64,000 nt of DNA from Gadus chalcogrammus (taxonomy: Eukaryota > Chordata > Actinopteri > Gadiformes > Gadidae): the NCBI RefSeq assembly GCF_026213295.1, contig NC_079414.1, positions 3,052,312-3,116,311 of the forward strand, read 5' to 3'. This document shows positions 22,366-32,984 of the stretch, in pieces. The translations under genes and the position numbers were made by a program. Below the pieces are notes generated by a model. That model saw only the letters and a list, made by a program, of their open reading frames with translations, had not been told where the DNA came from and did no database searches. The stretch's first letter is position 1; each line of letters starts with the position of its first letter.

Positions 22366-23904
22366 ACACATCTAAAACAGATGAATGACCAGGAGTGCAA
22401 CTGAAAAGTCTTTCAAAGTCGACACACGCGCCAACCATTAACACACACACAACAACAGAGACCCAGAAACAACTCTGGCTCTCAAATAATTAAATGCGCT
22501 CTTGTGCTTTATTTTCGTCATCTCGTGTCACTTGCGTTTCTTAACGATGCGTGTGATGGACTTCAGGTACATTTTTTTCAACTCTGTTTAGAGCGATGGG
22601 CGCTTTGTAAAGCAATGACAGATGTTATGTTCCTCCAGTTATTCCAACTCAGTAGACCCCTGGTCCCATTCACTTAGTTCAGCGCTCTGTCACTCGGAAA
22701 TCTTTCCGCGCTGGCTGCCGGCCGCCTCTAATCCAGCCCATTCTCATCTATGACACGGCTGGGGAGGCTGTAAATAAATGTTAAATATTTAGCAGGGTGT
22801 TAATGTGTCTGTTTGTAGAAGCGATGACGGTTGTTTTAAAACCCGAGCCGTTTCCACAGTTCTTTTATGAATCCTGCAGGATGGAAGTTGGCACCATACA
22901 AGGTTTTAATATATAAGCTCACACCAGGAACCAGATATCTGGACCGTATTCTGACACACAGGCACCAACATGGCTTGATATGTAGTGGACAAATCTCTTT
23001 TCTACTGATGGGTTTAAGAGGACCTCTCCGATATATCCAGACAGATTCTGTCTGGGATTAATAAAGTTTATCTTAATCTGCAGCCTTTATTTCACACAAA
23101 TAGATTCCTCCAGCACTGTGGACACTTTTCTGACCTTTGATTGACAGGCCGGATTGATCCCCTGAATCAGTCCCTGAAGGAAGGCCTGATTGCTCAGAAA
23201 CGTCGCAGGGAGCAGTTTGAAATGTCTCAAAACAGGCAAACATACATGTCATGCAGACGCAGTCATTTCAAAACGATCGCATCTTGCATACCGACGGAGG
23301 CAATGGTGTTTCTCACTAATTACTCTTGAATAATAGCTTACTGGATTCAACCAGCATACAAGTGCAGGGTAGATTTAATCCTGAAAGGAAATGCAGTTTT
23401 CTAACAGGTTGGTATATCGTCACATTTGTATAAGCACACTGTTTAGTAGACATAGTATGTAGTGTGTACAGTGTGGAGGATTCACGGCTGCTCTAACGCT
23501 GCCCATAGGACACAGATTAGGGCGAATCTGGGGGGAGAAGGCTCTGCTGCGGGCCCCCGCTATGACATGAATATTAATCGTGCTGGCGTATCGCCAAACG
23601 CTCCTACAGTGTATACCGATGCCATGCTAAAAACCCGCTGAAAGGCGAGGGGAAGGCCGGAGGAACCTGGAGGCTGGTATTAACCAGGATATCAACGTAA
23701 ACAACTGCAGCAGCAAGCGGCGCAGTTAGGGTGCAGCGAATTATCCCAGCCCAGCGTCACAGCGGCTGTCTTAAAGTCCACATAGACCGCAATAGAGCAG
23801 TTTGCAATTATTATGCCTATACACACATTACGATGAAATATACAAGGAAAATTAAGATGAACATAGCAAGCACGCACAACACACGCACACATGCAAATGC
23901 TCAA
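22366..23904. other. Intron-like stretch with one possible retroelement tail
   Basis: A segment at about 22,867-23,075 ends with GGATTAATAAAGTTTATCTT, which resembles the 3' ends of fish non-LTR or SINE-like repeats; family unassigned. An open frame at 23,141-23,329 follows an acceptor-like TTGACAG but matches nothing I recognise. No gene called. Confidence 0.4.
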
Positions 23905-23910
23905 TCAACA

Positions 23911-23912
<2 letters not shown>

Positions 23913-23963
<51 letters not shown>

Positions 23964-24030
23964 CACCAACACACACACCACACACACACACACACAAACA
24001 TACACAAAAACACACACCACACACACTACA
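23913..24030. repeat. (CA)n microsatellite
   Basis: CA repeats interrupted by ACACCAAC and AAACATAC words. Confidence 0.95.
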
Positions 24031-24039
24031 AAAAACTGA

Positions 24040-24625
24040 TAATTTTCCAAAATCCAAAATCCAAAATCTACTTAAAGTGAGGCCGTTCTCTTTATACTCT
24101 TATGGGTCCAGACTTTCTTTCCTCCCTCAGTTCTTGTGGATGATGTTGGTAGTGATAGACAGGTTATGTTGCTGCATCGGTTTCTTGGCGTGAGGGTCCT
24201 AGGAAGAACGACGGAATAGATTCTTTCACTGGTGCACGTGTTTGATATTTACAGCCTCTGGTGACATCTTGTTACATGAGAAGGGTTGATCGATCTAAGG
24301 ATTGAAACCATTTGATGCAGTTATTTTATGTTTTAAGATTGTCCTTGAAATTATAAGCCAGTGATATGGTTGATTGATGCAGCTTTGATGCCTGACCGTT
24401 GTTTTTCCATCAAGTAATTTTTCTCATTTGATGCTGTATATTGATTCTTTAATTTTCTGAGCGACTATAGTTCACTTATGTTCCTTAAAGCGTGTATGCA
24501 CAGTGTTACTGGATATACATCGACATATGCTACTTTGAAACAATATTCTGTGTGCAAGGTGTATATACAGTATATATATACATATAAATTATATATATGA
24601 TAGTATTGTAACCTTCTGCTCCTCT
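24040..24625. other. AT-rich intron-like stretch
   Basis: No gene or recognisable element. Ends in a TATATA-rich run near 24,570-24,600. Confidence 0.5.
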
Positions 24626-24627
24626 CC

Positions 24628-24674
<47 letters not shown>

Positions 24675-24870
24675 CTCCTCCTTTGCTCTCCTCCCTCTCT
24701 TTCTCTCTCTCTCTCCCTACCTCTCCTCTTCCTCTGCTCTCCCTTCTCCTCTCCAGTCTCTCCCCTTCATCTCCCTCTCCCTTCGCTCTCTCCCTACTCT
24801 CTTCCCTCCATTCTCTCCTCATCCCTTTCTTTTTGCTCCTCCTCTTACTTCTCTTCCACCTCTCTCTGCA
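24628..24870. repeat. Polypyrimidine (CT)n-rich tract
   Basis: A pure (CT)n run (about 24,630-24,664) followed by imperfect CTCTCC/CCTCTTCC for roughly 200 bp; nearly all pyrimidine on the plus strand. Confidence 0.95.
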
Positions 24871-25129
24871 ACATAACATCTGTATTATGAAGGTGATAGT
24901 ACATTTACTTTGATTATTAATAGGACACTTGTGCCTTGGGCTTACCGAGCTGCTCATGTAATTTAGTAAAGGTAATGAATAAATTTGTGGATGGGTGTCA
25001 GATCCGCGTGGCCCGGGGTCTACCCGTCAACCAGATGGGCCCTGATAATATCTCCAGCTCCTCTCCCCAACTGCCTGGTGACTTACCTTATTATTCAACC
25101 CGGTATCACACGATTTCGTGCTCATGCGC

Positions 25130-25234
25130 ACAAACGTTAATCTATTGAATCGTGTCCCAGAGCACGTTTCTCTGGTGTTTTTCGTGCCACACAGAACAAA
25201 ATGTAAACCAATGCATTTTGAATGGGAGCATTTT

Positions 25235-25295
<61 letters not shown>

Positions 25296-25960
25296 GGAGA
25301 GGAGAGGGAGAGAGAGAGAGCGTACTTCAACAGTACAGTGCACCCTCTAGTAATGTTCCGATTTTTTAAGCAGACCTCCTGAAAAAACTGAAACGAACGT
25401 GCTCCACAGAACCAAATGTAAACCAATGCATTTTGAGTCGCAGTGTTTCTCAGACAATTAACATGCTCCACAAAACAAAACGAGAAAGAGAGAGAGGGAG
25501 AGAGAGAAAGGCTTCAGAAGGGGTGTTTGCAGATAGTACAGTGCGCCCTCTAGTTATATATATGTCAATCTTTCCATTTTTGAAGCAGATCTCCTGAAAA
25601 ACTGGGAAAAAAAAATGAATAAAATTAACCGTGCTCCACAGAACGAAATTCAAACCATTTTCTTTCAATTGGAATTTTCTTCGACCACCGAAGGGGTGTG
25701 CGCAGATAGTACAGTGCACCCTCTACTTTTGTATGTGTCAAAAAAACAAATGCATCAAAGGGTAAATGTAGAGTATTAGGGATACTCTTATTTCCCAGTT
25801 TTTTACAGCAGACCTCCGCAAAAACCTTATGTTCTCACGCTCACAAAAAATAATCTATTGAATCTTGTCCCAGAGCATGATTGTCACACATTATTCGTAT
25901 TGCACAGAACGAAATGTAAACCCATGCATTTTGGATTGGAGGGTTTCTCAGAACATACAC
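25130..25960. repeat. Degenerate tandem array with CACAGAACGAAATGTAAACCA units
   Basis: Four or more units sharing GTGCTCCACAGAACGAAATG, AACCAATGCATTTTGAATGG and ACAGTGCACCCTCTAG, at roughly 190-240 bp spacing. A (GA)n tract (25,238-25,320) sits in the first unit. A further single copy is at 54,680-54,830. Confidence 0.8.
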
Positions 25961-26329
25961 AGGTATTTATATATTATATATTATTCTTTATATACGGAGA
26001 GGCCCTCTTAAGCCCATCAGTCAGTGTCCCTCTCTATGGCCCCCTCTATCTCTTTTCCACTGTGTTTGGAGAATTTATATCGATATAACGAGAAAGAAAG
26101 TAATGATAACGGCAAGAAAATAAAGGTTCCATGTCATAATAATTTAAATATAATTTTATTAAAGCGTGTAACAAGGAAATGAGACGATCTAGTTTTGGGC
26201 CAGCAGAGGCTGTATTTTAACCAAATTCGGCCCATAACCTTATTTTTTACATTGTTTTTATGTTATGAATATTTTAATATTGTCTGGTATACCTGAACCA
26301 CACCTCAACATTGTTGGAAGTGAATTTTT

Positions 26330-26792
26330 AACGGTCAGATAGGCTACAGATCTTGTTATAACGATAATTGAATAAAAGCTACATGCTCTACTTATAATAT
26401 TATAAATAAATAATTGTATATTTATATATATACATAATATACATTTTAATATTAAATTAATTCAATATTAAACCAATGCATTTCAATCGGGAGATTTCTT
26501 TTGACTTCAGAATTGGGGGCGGGCTGCGCAGTGCACGCTCTAGTATACAGATCTTGTTATAATAATTATTGAATAAAAGCTACATGGTCTATTTATAATA
26601 TCATTACTAAATAATCAGATATTATAGATAATATATATTTTAATATTTAATTAATTCAATATTAAACCAATGCATTTCAATCAGGAGATCGACTTCAGAA
26701 GGAGGGGGGGGCTGCGCAGTGCATGCTCTAGAATACAGATCTTGTTATAACGATAATTGATAAAAGCTACATGTCTACTTATAATATTATTA
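26330..26792. repeat. ~205-bp tandem repeat, related to the 25-kb array
   Basis: Units run from CAGATCTTGTTATAACGATA to AACCAATGCATTTCAATCGG and GCGCAGTGCACGCTCTAG, about 2.5 copies. The array resumes at 28,806-28,950 beyond a 2-kb insertion. Confidence 0.8.
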
Positions 26793-26860
26793 CGGTGGCG
26801 CTGAGCATTCACCAAATAAAAAAAAGTTTCACAGCTAATGTAGCCGTTAGCACACTCAGG

Positions 26861-26974
26861 ATCTCGTAATTACGAGATAATATCTCGTAATTACGAGATA
26901 AGATATCATATATTTACGACATTAAGGATCTCGTTTACGAGAAAAGGATCCTTATGTCGTAAATATATGATCAT
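26861..26974. repeat. Cluster of palindromes inside the 2-kb transposon
   Basis: Two copies of ATCTCGTAATTACGAGAT, then an inverted repeat whose arms lie at 26,905-26,930 and 26,947-26,972 around CTCGTTTACGAG. Confidence 0.9.
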
Positions 26975-27003
26975 TCATCAATAACGTTGATGGCTATCTG
27001 CAG

Positions 27004-27557
27004 GCCGGCAAAGATGACGCGATCTGACGCTATCGTATTTAATCTCCTGCTCGGGTTGAGGCATTGGAAAATATTGATGTTCCTTAAAAGTGAGGAGGGC
27101 ATTAATATAAGTATGTCAACATTGCGCAGACATCTGAAGTCATTGGCCGGCAAAGATGACGCTATCCGACGCTATCGTATTTTATTTCCTGCCCGGGTTG
27201 AGGCATTGGGAAATATTGATTCTCCTTAAAAGTAAGGAGGGCATTAATACAAGTAGCCTACGTCAACATTGCGCAGACATCTGAAGTCATTGGCCGGCAA
27301 AGATGACGCTATCCGACGCTATCGTATTTTATTTCATGCTCGGGTTGAGGCATTGGGAAATATGGATGTTCCTTAAAAGTGAGGAGGGCATTAATATAAG
27401 TATGTCAACATTGCGCAGACATCTGAAGTCATTGGGACTGTTCAGGAGAAAAGCCCAGTTGGACCTGCTACAAGTGGCTCTCTTCCTGCAGGAGCAGTTG
27501 AACCAGTACGGGATGCTTGTTCCATCATTTGATGTGCCAAAGCCCCTCGAATATTGA
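27004..27557 (+). pseudogene. Triplicated HTH segment of an integrase-like transposase
   Basis: Three tandem copies of a 141-147-bp segment start at 27,004, 27,145 and 27,292. Each encodes a version of RHW(K/E)I..FLKSEEGIN followed by ISMSTLRRHLKSL. The last runs on into GLFRRKAQLDLLQVALFLQ and stops at 27,557. Fish integrase-core transposases I remember have this layout: a DNA-binding helix-turn-helix, then 'gL.RR', then the start of the catalytic domain. No DDE core follows. The second unit breaks at a TAA (27,229). Non-functional; family call tentative. Confidence 0.5.
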
Positions 27558-28069
27558 CGCGTTAATTGTTCAGTGGAACCCAGAAGTGGAAATGTTGTTG
27601 TTGTGGTGGTTTAAAGGGCATGTGGCTGGCCCCTCACATTGCAGCTCTTAAAAGTTGAATACAGCAGTGCATTATGTGTTTAACTTTATACTATGCATTA
27701 TTGTTCAGAAAACGTCTTACCTCAAGCTCTTTTCCAATTAATGAGCTAAATTGTTTTTATACAAATCAATAAAATATTGTTTTTGTGGGGAAATATAATT
27801 TTTGTCCCACTGCCCATATTAGATTTTGATTTAATATTGGCTGTGACAGTATGTCACATAATTAATGCATTCAAATGTAAAATACTATGTTGATAGTAAA
27901 GGCAAACCCTGTCAGTTGTTAAATTATTAAAAAAAAACCTTCACAGTGGTATAATGAGCACATACCACTGACTGAACTGATCTATTGCTTTTATACAACG
28001 GTTACTATTATGGCAAAACGAAAGTCATAGACACACTACATTAAAAAAAAAAGAAAAAAAAGTAAAAGT

Positions 28070-28135
28070 AGCTGTTTTATTAAAGAATACAAAACAGTAG
28101 TTAACTACTTTTTTGTATTCTTTAATAAAACAGCT
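28070..28135. repeat. 25-bp-arm hairpin
   Basis: Arms 28,070-28,094 and 28,111-28,135 are perfect complements, starting AGCTGTTTTATTAAAGAATA; the loop contains a further GTAGTTAACTAC palindrome. Confidence 0.9.
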
Positions 28136-28334
28136 ATGACTTTCTTGATGGCGATCAACATGACAATGAATTTCGCCTTGAGAAACGAGTGGACTGGCAT
28201 TTAGGGATCACTTTGAAAATACATTTTAGGTAAACACCTTGGCACAAATCAGTCAACACTTGGGTAGTTCATAACATTTATTTTCTTTTAAATTGTACGT
28301 ATTTTTATTGTTTGCTTTCTCTTCTCTTGCAGTG

Positions 28335-28465
28335 CAGCCCGGACTGCACTGCACTGAGTTGGCCGGTTGAACGCTGATTGGCTGTAACGTTACACATGTC
28401 ACTCAGTGGCCAGGCTGTTGAACGCCGATTGGCTGTCATCACACGAATGTCGCGTCAAAGTTTAA
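28335..28465. repeat. Duplicated GAACGCTGATTGGCTG unit
   Basis: Two tandem copies of a segment with GTTGAACGC(T/C)GATTGGCTG. The same pair occurs in reverse orientation at 42,780-42,880, so it is a dispersed repeat shared with the element there. Confidence 0.75.
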
Positions 28466-28488
28466 ATATCTTTAAAGATGGATAGATT

Positions 28489-28537
28489 GCGGGGAACATA
28501 GGACCCTTTTCCCAGAAAAGGGTCCTATGTTCCCCGC
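28489..28537. repeat. Perfect 22-bp-arm hairpin with GGGGAACATAGGACCC
   Basis: Arms 28,489-28,510 and 28,516-28,537 with the 5-base loop CCCAG. Related half-units follow to about 28,607. Confidence 0.95.
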
Positions 28538-28624
28538 TTTTCCCAAAAAGGGTCCTATGCTCCCCGGTATGTATGGCTACAGGGGAACAGGACCCTTTTT
28601 GGGAATTGTTGTTTTATTGTTTAT

Positions 28625-28770
28625 TGTTTATTATGGATCCCCATTAGTTGTCGCAGAAGCGGCAGACTAGTCTTCCTGGGGTCCAATTAAAATCTGAACA
28701 TACAAACAATTAATAATCACTCAAATACAGTAAAAGTAGTGACAAAACTACAAATACATAGCAACATACA
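28625..28770 (-). mobile_element. Probable non-LTR retroelement 3' fragment
   Basis: Contains TTTATTATGGATCCCCATTA and CTTCCTGGGGTCCAA, words common to the 3' end of a dispersed fish retroelement as I remember it. No coding sequence. Orientation inferred. Confidence 0.4.
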
Positions 28771-29019
28771 TTTTTTTTATTTGGTGAATGCTCAGCGCCA
28801 CGTTAGATTATAACTTTGTCATTTAAAAAAAATATATATATATAAATATATATTTTAATATTTAATTCATTTAATATTAAACCCAATGCATTTCAATCCC
28901 GAGTTTTTTTTCGACTTCAGAAGAGTGCACAGTGCAAGTTCTATATCGTATTGTTCTGCTTTACACTAGTTTTTAGACAGTTTTATTTTTTTGTATCACT
29001 GTCTGGTGGCAAGTAGGCT

Positions 29020-29740
29020 ACAATGTCACTCTGAGAGATGTGCATGGACACATTTAACGAGGCAGGGTATTTGAAATAAATAATTAAGTTATCATGTGTG
29101 AGAGGTCATTCTCCTCCTGAGTGTGTACTGACAAACACAGTCTCACTCCGAAAACGTCAGATACCGACTGTTGGCAAGGGTACTAGCGTCGGTCGCTGAG
29201 GTTAAGGTACCTTTCGGCGTCGTCTGCAGACAGAGAGGGGGTTCATTCTAATACAATGTTATGCCATACCCGGCGATGTTGACGTTCAGAGCGGGGCTTC
29301 AGCAGCCCATTCACTCCTGTATTAACCCATCTACGGCTCTAATAGACGTTGTGAGCATCTTTCCTATTTGGATAGTTTTTAGGATATTTATTTTATTTAT
29401 ATAGGCTTTTGTGCCCCTTTTCTTTTCATTGGGCCTGCGTTCAACGTCACTTGACTCTAGTGGTTGCTATGGTTACATGGCTCCAAAAAACCACGTGGTT
29501 AAGGCAGGGACGGAACGGAAATGCTGTAAATGTGTGTTTTTGTCGTAAACTAGGGTCCGCTGGTTAGGAAATAGTCCAAGGTTCCTTCAAATGCCACCTT
29601 TGATGTTTCTTATTTCCGCAGTTTCGGACTTGTAATTATAAGTTACTTTTTTTAATTAACGTGACTTGTTTTTTGTTTTTCTTTTGTCTGGTGGCTTGTT
29701 TCGTCACTCTGAGAAACGCGCATGGCGTCTCTCTTGTGGC
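29020..29740. repeat. Diverged single copies of the axis-flanking repeat
   Basis: Two pieces (29,020-29,125 and 29,540-29,740) match the palindrome segments around 9,150-9,500, including GTAAACTAGGGTCCGCTGG and GAGAGGTCATT. Between them, near 29,450, is a lone CAACGTCACTTGACTC resembling one unit of the E-box minisatellite. No gene seen. Confidence 0.7.
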
Positions 29741-29772
29741 TCGAGCCCTACAGGAAATGACTCAGTAAGTGC

Positions 29773-30309
29773 TAGTGGTGGATTTAATGATTCGTTTCCG
29801 TGACCCGGTTCGCGTGATTCAGTTCGCCAAGAGGAGTCGTTCGCGAATCGTTTGTTCGTTCGTTCAGTCGAGTTTCCGGTAGCACTAACTCCACTGAGTC
29901 TGACTGACTCAGGTGAGAACCGTGCAATGGCGTGCATTCCATGATTCGATTTACCGCTACCGGAAACCAGGCTGAACGAACCAACGATTCTGCGAACGAC
30001 TCCTCCCCAGCTCAGTCGAGTTTCCGGTGAATCGATTCACGGGAACCTCGAATGAACTGGGAGGAGTCTTTCGCGAATCAGCCTAGTTTCCGGTAGCGGT
30101 GAATCGCATCATGGTATGCACGCTATTGCACGGTTCTCAGCTGAGTCAGTCAGACTCAGTGGAGTTAGTGCTACCAGAAACTCGTTCAGTCGAGTTTCCG
30201 GTGAATCGAATGGTGAACGAGACGAACAAGAGAAACGAACCGGTTCGGTTAGTTCGTCCTAAAGACTCGTTCATTCGAACCGGTTCGTGAACGACTCGAG
30301 CCAACACTA
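29773..30309. mobile_element. hAT-type MITE, 537 bp, perfect 8-bp TSD
   Basis: TSD GTAAGTGC at 29,765-29,772 and 30,310-30,317; TIRs TAGTG(G/T)TGG. The interior is made of inverted pieces rich in GAGTTTCCGGT, GAATCG and GAACCGGTTCG. Two halves mirror each other around GACTGACTCAG. No transposase. Confidence 0.9.
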
Positions 30310-30317
30310 GTAAGTGC

Positions 30318-30918
30318 TCCATCTCGTTGCATCTCACCAGTAAGCTTGCTTACAAGATTTCGGCCGAAGTTCTTCCCCGACCTACAACCCTAGCCCATCC
30401 AACATGCATATCTGAGAATCAGGCACCTCTTTAATAATGACAAAAAGTTATTAGAGAAATGCACATTAACATTTTGTTATTCATAAGCGGTGTGGGAGCC
30501 GGCTCCTTTGGATCTTTTGACCCAGACGTCAAAAAACTTTGCCACAGGCCAGCAGCGTCTACACATCTTAAGGCACAAATGTACATCTCCATCACAAAAA
30601 AATGGGGACTAGAAAACAAACCTCTGTACTATGTACATTTACTCTAATGTTTTAGGTCATGCCCCTTTTTTTGGCCTTTTCGAGATAGCTAGAGATGTGC
30701 AAAGTATACACACATTTCCCAGGTCCCGAGAATCAGATTTGGAGTTCTAGCCCTAAGAGAAAAAAAGTTTTCCAAATAGACTGTTGTTTGGACAAAGCCT
30801 CTCAGAAGCATTGCCTGCAAGACCATATGGTTCAGAATGTGGTGGAAAGACAGGTTTTTGAGATAGGAAGGTCCTACCCCTGAAATTTGAATTTCTTATT
30901 CTAGGGCCTTACTATAAA
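30318..30918. other. Stretch without recognised gene
   Basis: Short open frames at 30,459-30,883 match nothing known to me. No repeats recognised. Confidence 0.45.
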
Positions 30919-32512
30919 AATAAATCTTTGCCATCGGATTTTGAAAATAAAAATCCATTGAATTCTAAGCACTGAATATTTATGCATTGAAATTACGTGT
31001 CTGGATTTTTTGCCTCTGAATTTAAATCAGCTTTATCTTTCACTGTTAAAAAATTCACAATCAAATATTCAACGTTAAAAAGTTCTACCTAAATATTTTC
31101 AACGTCCCTAAATTCCACATGCCTAAGTCAGCTGCCAAATTCAATGTCAGAAAATTCCGTGTTAACATCCGGGGACCCATGGAAGAACATTCGATCCTAG
31201 ATGCTAGATCGCAGTCAAGCAAGGAGAGTGGGAATAAGAGCGTCACTCGATTCTTCTTTCTTGACATAAACGTTAATTCTAGACAGCATTTTACACAGTA
31301 GCCTATAATAGGAAATCCTCAAAGGTAAATCAAAGTCATTAAACACTGACTAGCTTTTTTATGGGGAGAGAAGCACCATAACGACCCACCATAACGAGGT
31401 GGTGGGGGGGGGGGGGGGATCTTATGTTTTATTTATGTTTTTGTTATAATGCACACCGTTTTCTTTTTTTTTTACTGCAGTATGAAGTAAACGATGAACT
31501 AATGCCTGCATGTGAAGTGTGTGTGTGTGATTGCAGGGACTTAGCTGGATTTACATGCAACGTAAGTGTAATTGAAGTGGTCAAGGAGCCCAATTTATTA
31601 GGGCACCAATTTGGGGCAATCCGCCGAGGTCACTTTGCCTACGTTTGGTGTGATGCTGGGGCGATCTGTGATGTGATGCTGAGCCCGCTGCCCACTGTGA
31701 ACGAGAGGGCAAAGCCGACAGTATTGCGCAACTGAAGCGGCAGCCAGCCTGTAGTTCCAGTGGAAGCACGGCGTACCTCGGGAAGAGGCGCCCGACAGCA
31801 ACCTGCTTTTAATTGTCATCCTCATATCTGTAGACTATCATGTCACTCGGTGCGGAATAGTGTTGGCTCTGTTATGCCACCACAGAGGCATATTAACAGT
31901 TTTGCTCCAGCCACTTAACGTGCATCCGGTGTCACAATAAGAATACCCTCAATCCGAGTGATCGATCACGATACAAACGTTAAGTTTTAAGCTTGGGGAT
32001 GTTTCGCCGCATGAACGACTTCATGCCTGTCTACGCTTCAAATGGGCAACAGCGCCCCCTAGGGTCACACTTTTCAGTGGCTTCTTCTCTCCCAATCAAA
32101 AGCTACAATCAGTGTTTAATGACGTTGATTTATCTTTGAGAATTTCCTATTATAGGCCACTGCGTAAAATGCTGTTTAGAATTAACGTTTGTATCAAGAA
32201 AGAAAGAACCAGCGAGTGACGCTCTTATTCCCACTCTCCTTGCTTAACCGCGATCTAGCATCTAGGATCGATTGCTCTTCCTTGGGTCCCCGGGTGTTAA
32301 TACTGAACTTTCTGACATTGAATTTGCAGCTGAATTTGTCATGTTGAATTTGGAGACGTTGAATATTAGATTTTGAATTTTTTTAAATTCTGAATATGAT
32401 TTATTGAGTAAATTCAGAGGCAAAAATCCAGATACTTCATTTCAATGCATAAATATTCAGTGCTTAGAATTCAATGGCTTTTTATTTTCAAAATCCGATG
32501 GCACAGATTTAC
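30919..32512 (+). mobile_element. 1.6-kb element with ~450-bp terminal inverted repeats
   Basis: The left arm 30,919-31,375 recurs inverted at about 32,078-32,512, with moderate divergence; matching words include CCATCGGATTTTGAAAATAA and CTAAGCACTGAATATTTATG. No clear TSD was found. The ~700-bp core carries a 15-G run (31,404-31,418) and an exon-like piece at 31,482-31,561, with a pyrimidine tract ending ACTGCAG before it and GTAAGTG after it. Superfamily unknown. Confidence 0.7.
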
Positions 32513-32652
32513 TTCCATACCTAACTGGGACCCCCAAATCGAAACTTGGCCCGGTCGGCTTTCGGGTTTCGGGTTAGGGTTAGGGACGGCTTTTTCCCAG
32601 AGACCAACAATTTTCACAGAGTGATCCCAAGATGCACTGGTAATCCTTCCTT

Positions 32653-32850
32653 TTACAGTCCCCTTATTACTAGGTATTTTCCTGGTAAATATATGTAAAT
32701 CATAGTGTATTACTGGGTAATTACCACTAGTAATAAGAAGGTAATACAGAGGAATTACCCAGTAAATATATGGTAAATCATAGTGTATTGCTGCGTAATA
32801 ACCACTGGTAATAAGAAGGTAAATACAGAGGAATTACAGATGAAGTACTA
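32653..32850. repeat. ~95-bp tandem duplication
   Basis: Two copies of a segment with TAAATCATAGTGTATT, CCACT(A/G)GTAATAAGAAGG and ACAGAGGAATTAC. Confidence 0.8.
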
Positions 32851-32984
32851 AGTAAAACCTCCACTATAACCCACCAACTCAACTAAGTACCGTGTAGTTG
32901 TACTGTTTTAGGTTGGTAATAACTTAGATATTATTGTGTACTTCTAGGAAATTAGGCAACCAATTCTTAGAAACACCAACACTG

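Larger units (their letters stand above)
26793..28802 (+). mobile_element. 2,010-bp DNA transposon with ~28-bp TIRs and TTA TSD
   Basis: TIRs GTGGCGCTGAGCATTCACC at both ends, one G longer at the left, followed by A-rich runs. TTA flanks both sides (26,790-26,792 and 28,803-28,805). It splits the ~205-bp tandem array, whose sequence continues on each side. The interior holds a triplicated helix-turn-helix-like coding segment, several perfect hairpins and a LINE-like fragment. TTA TSDs suit PIF/Harbinger, whereas the coding remnant looks more like IS3EU-type or integrase-like transposases, so the superfamily is uncertain. Confidence 0.7.

Noticed and set aside
32566..32588. Interstitial telomere repeat (GGGTTAGGGTTAGGG)
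   Set aside because: Only two to three units, too few to claim a telomere fusion or telomeric site.
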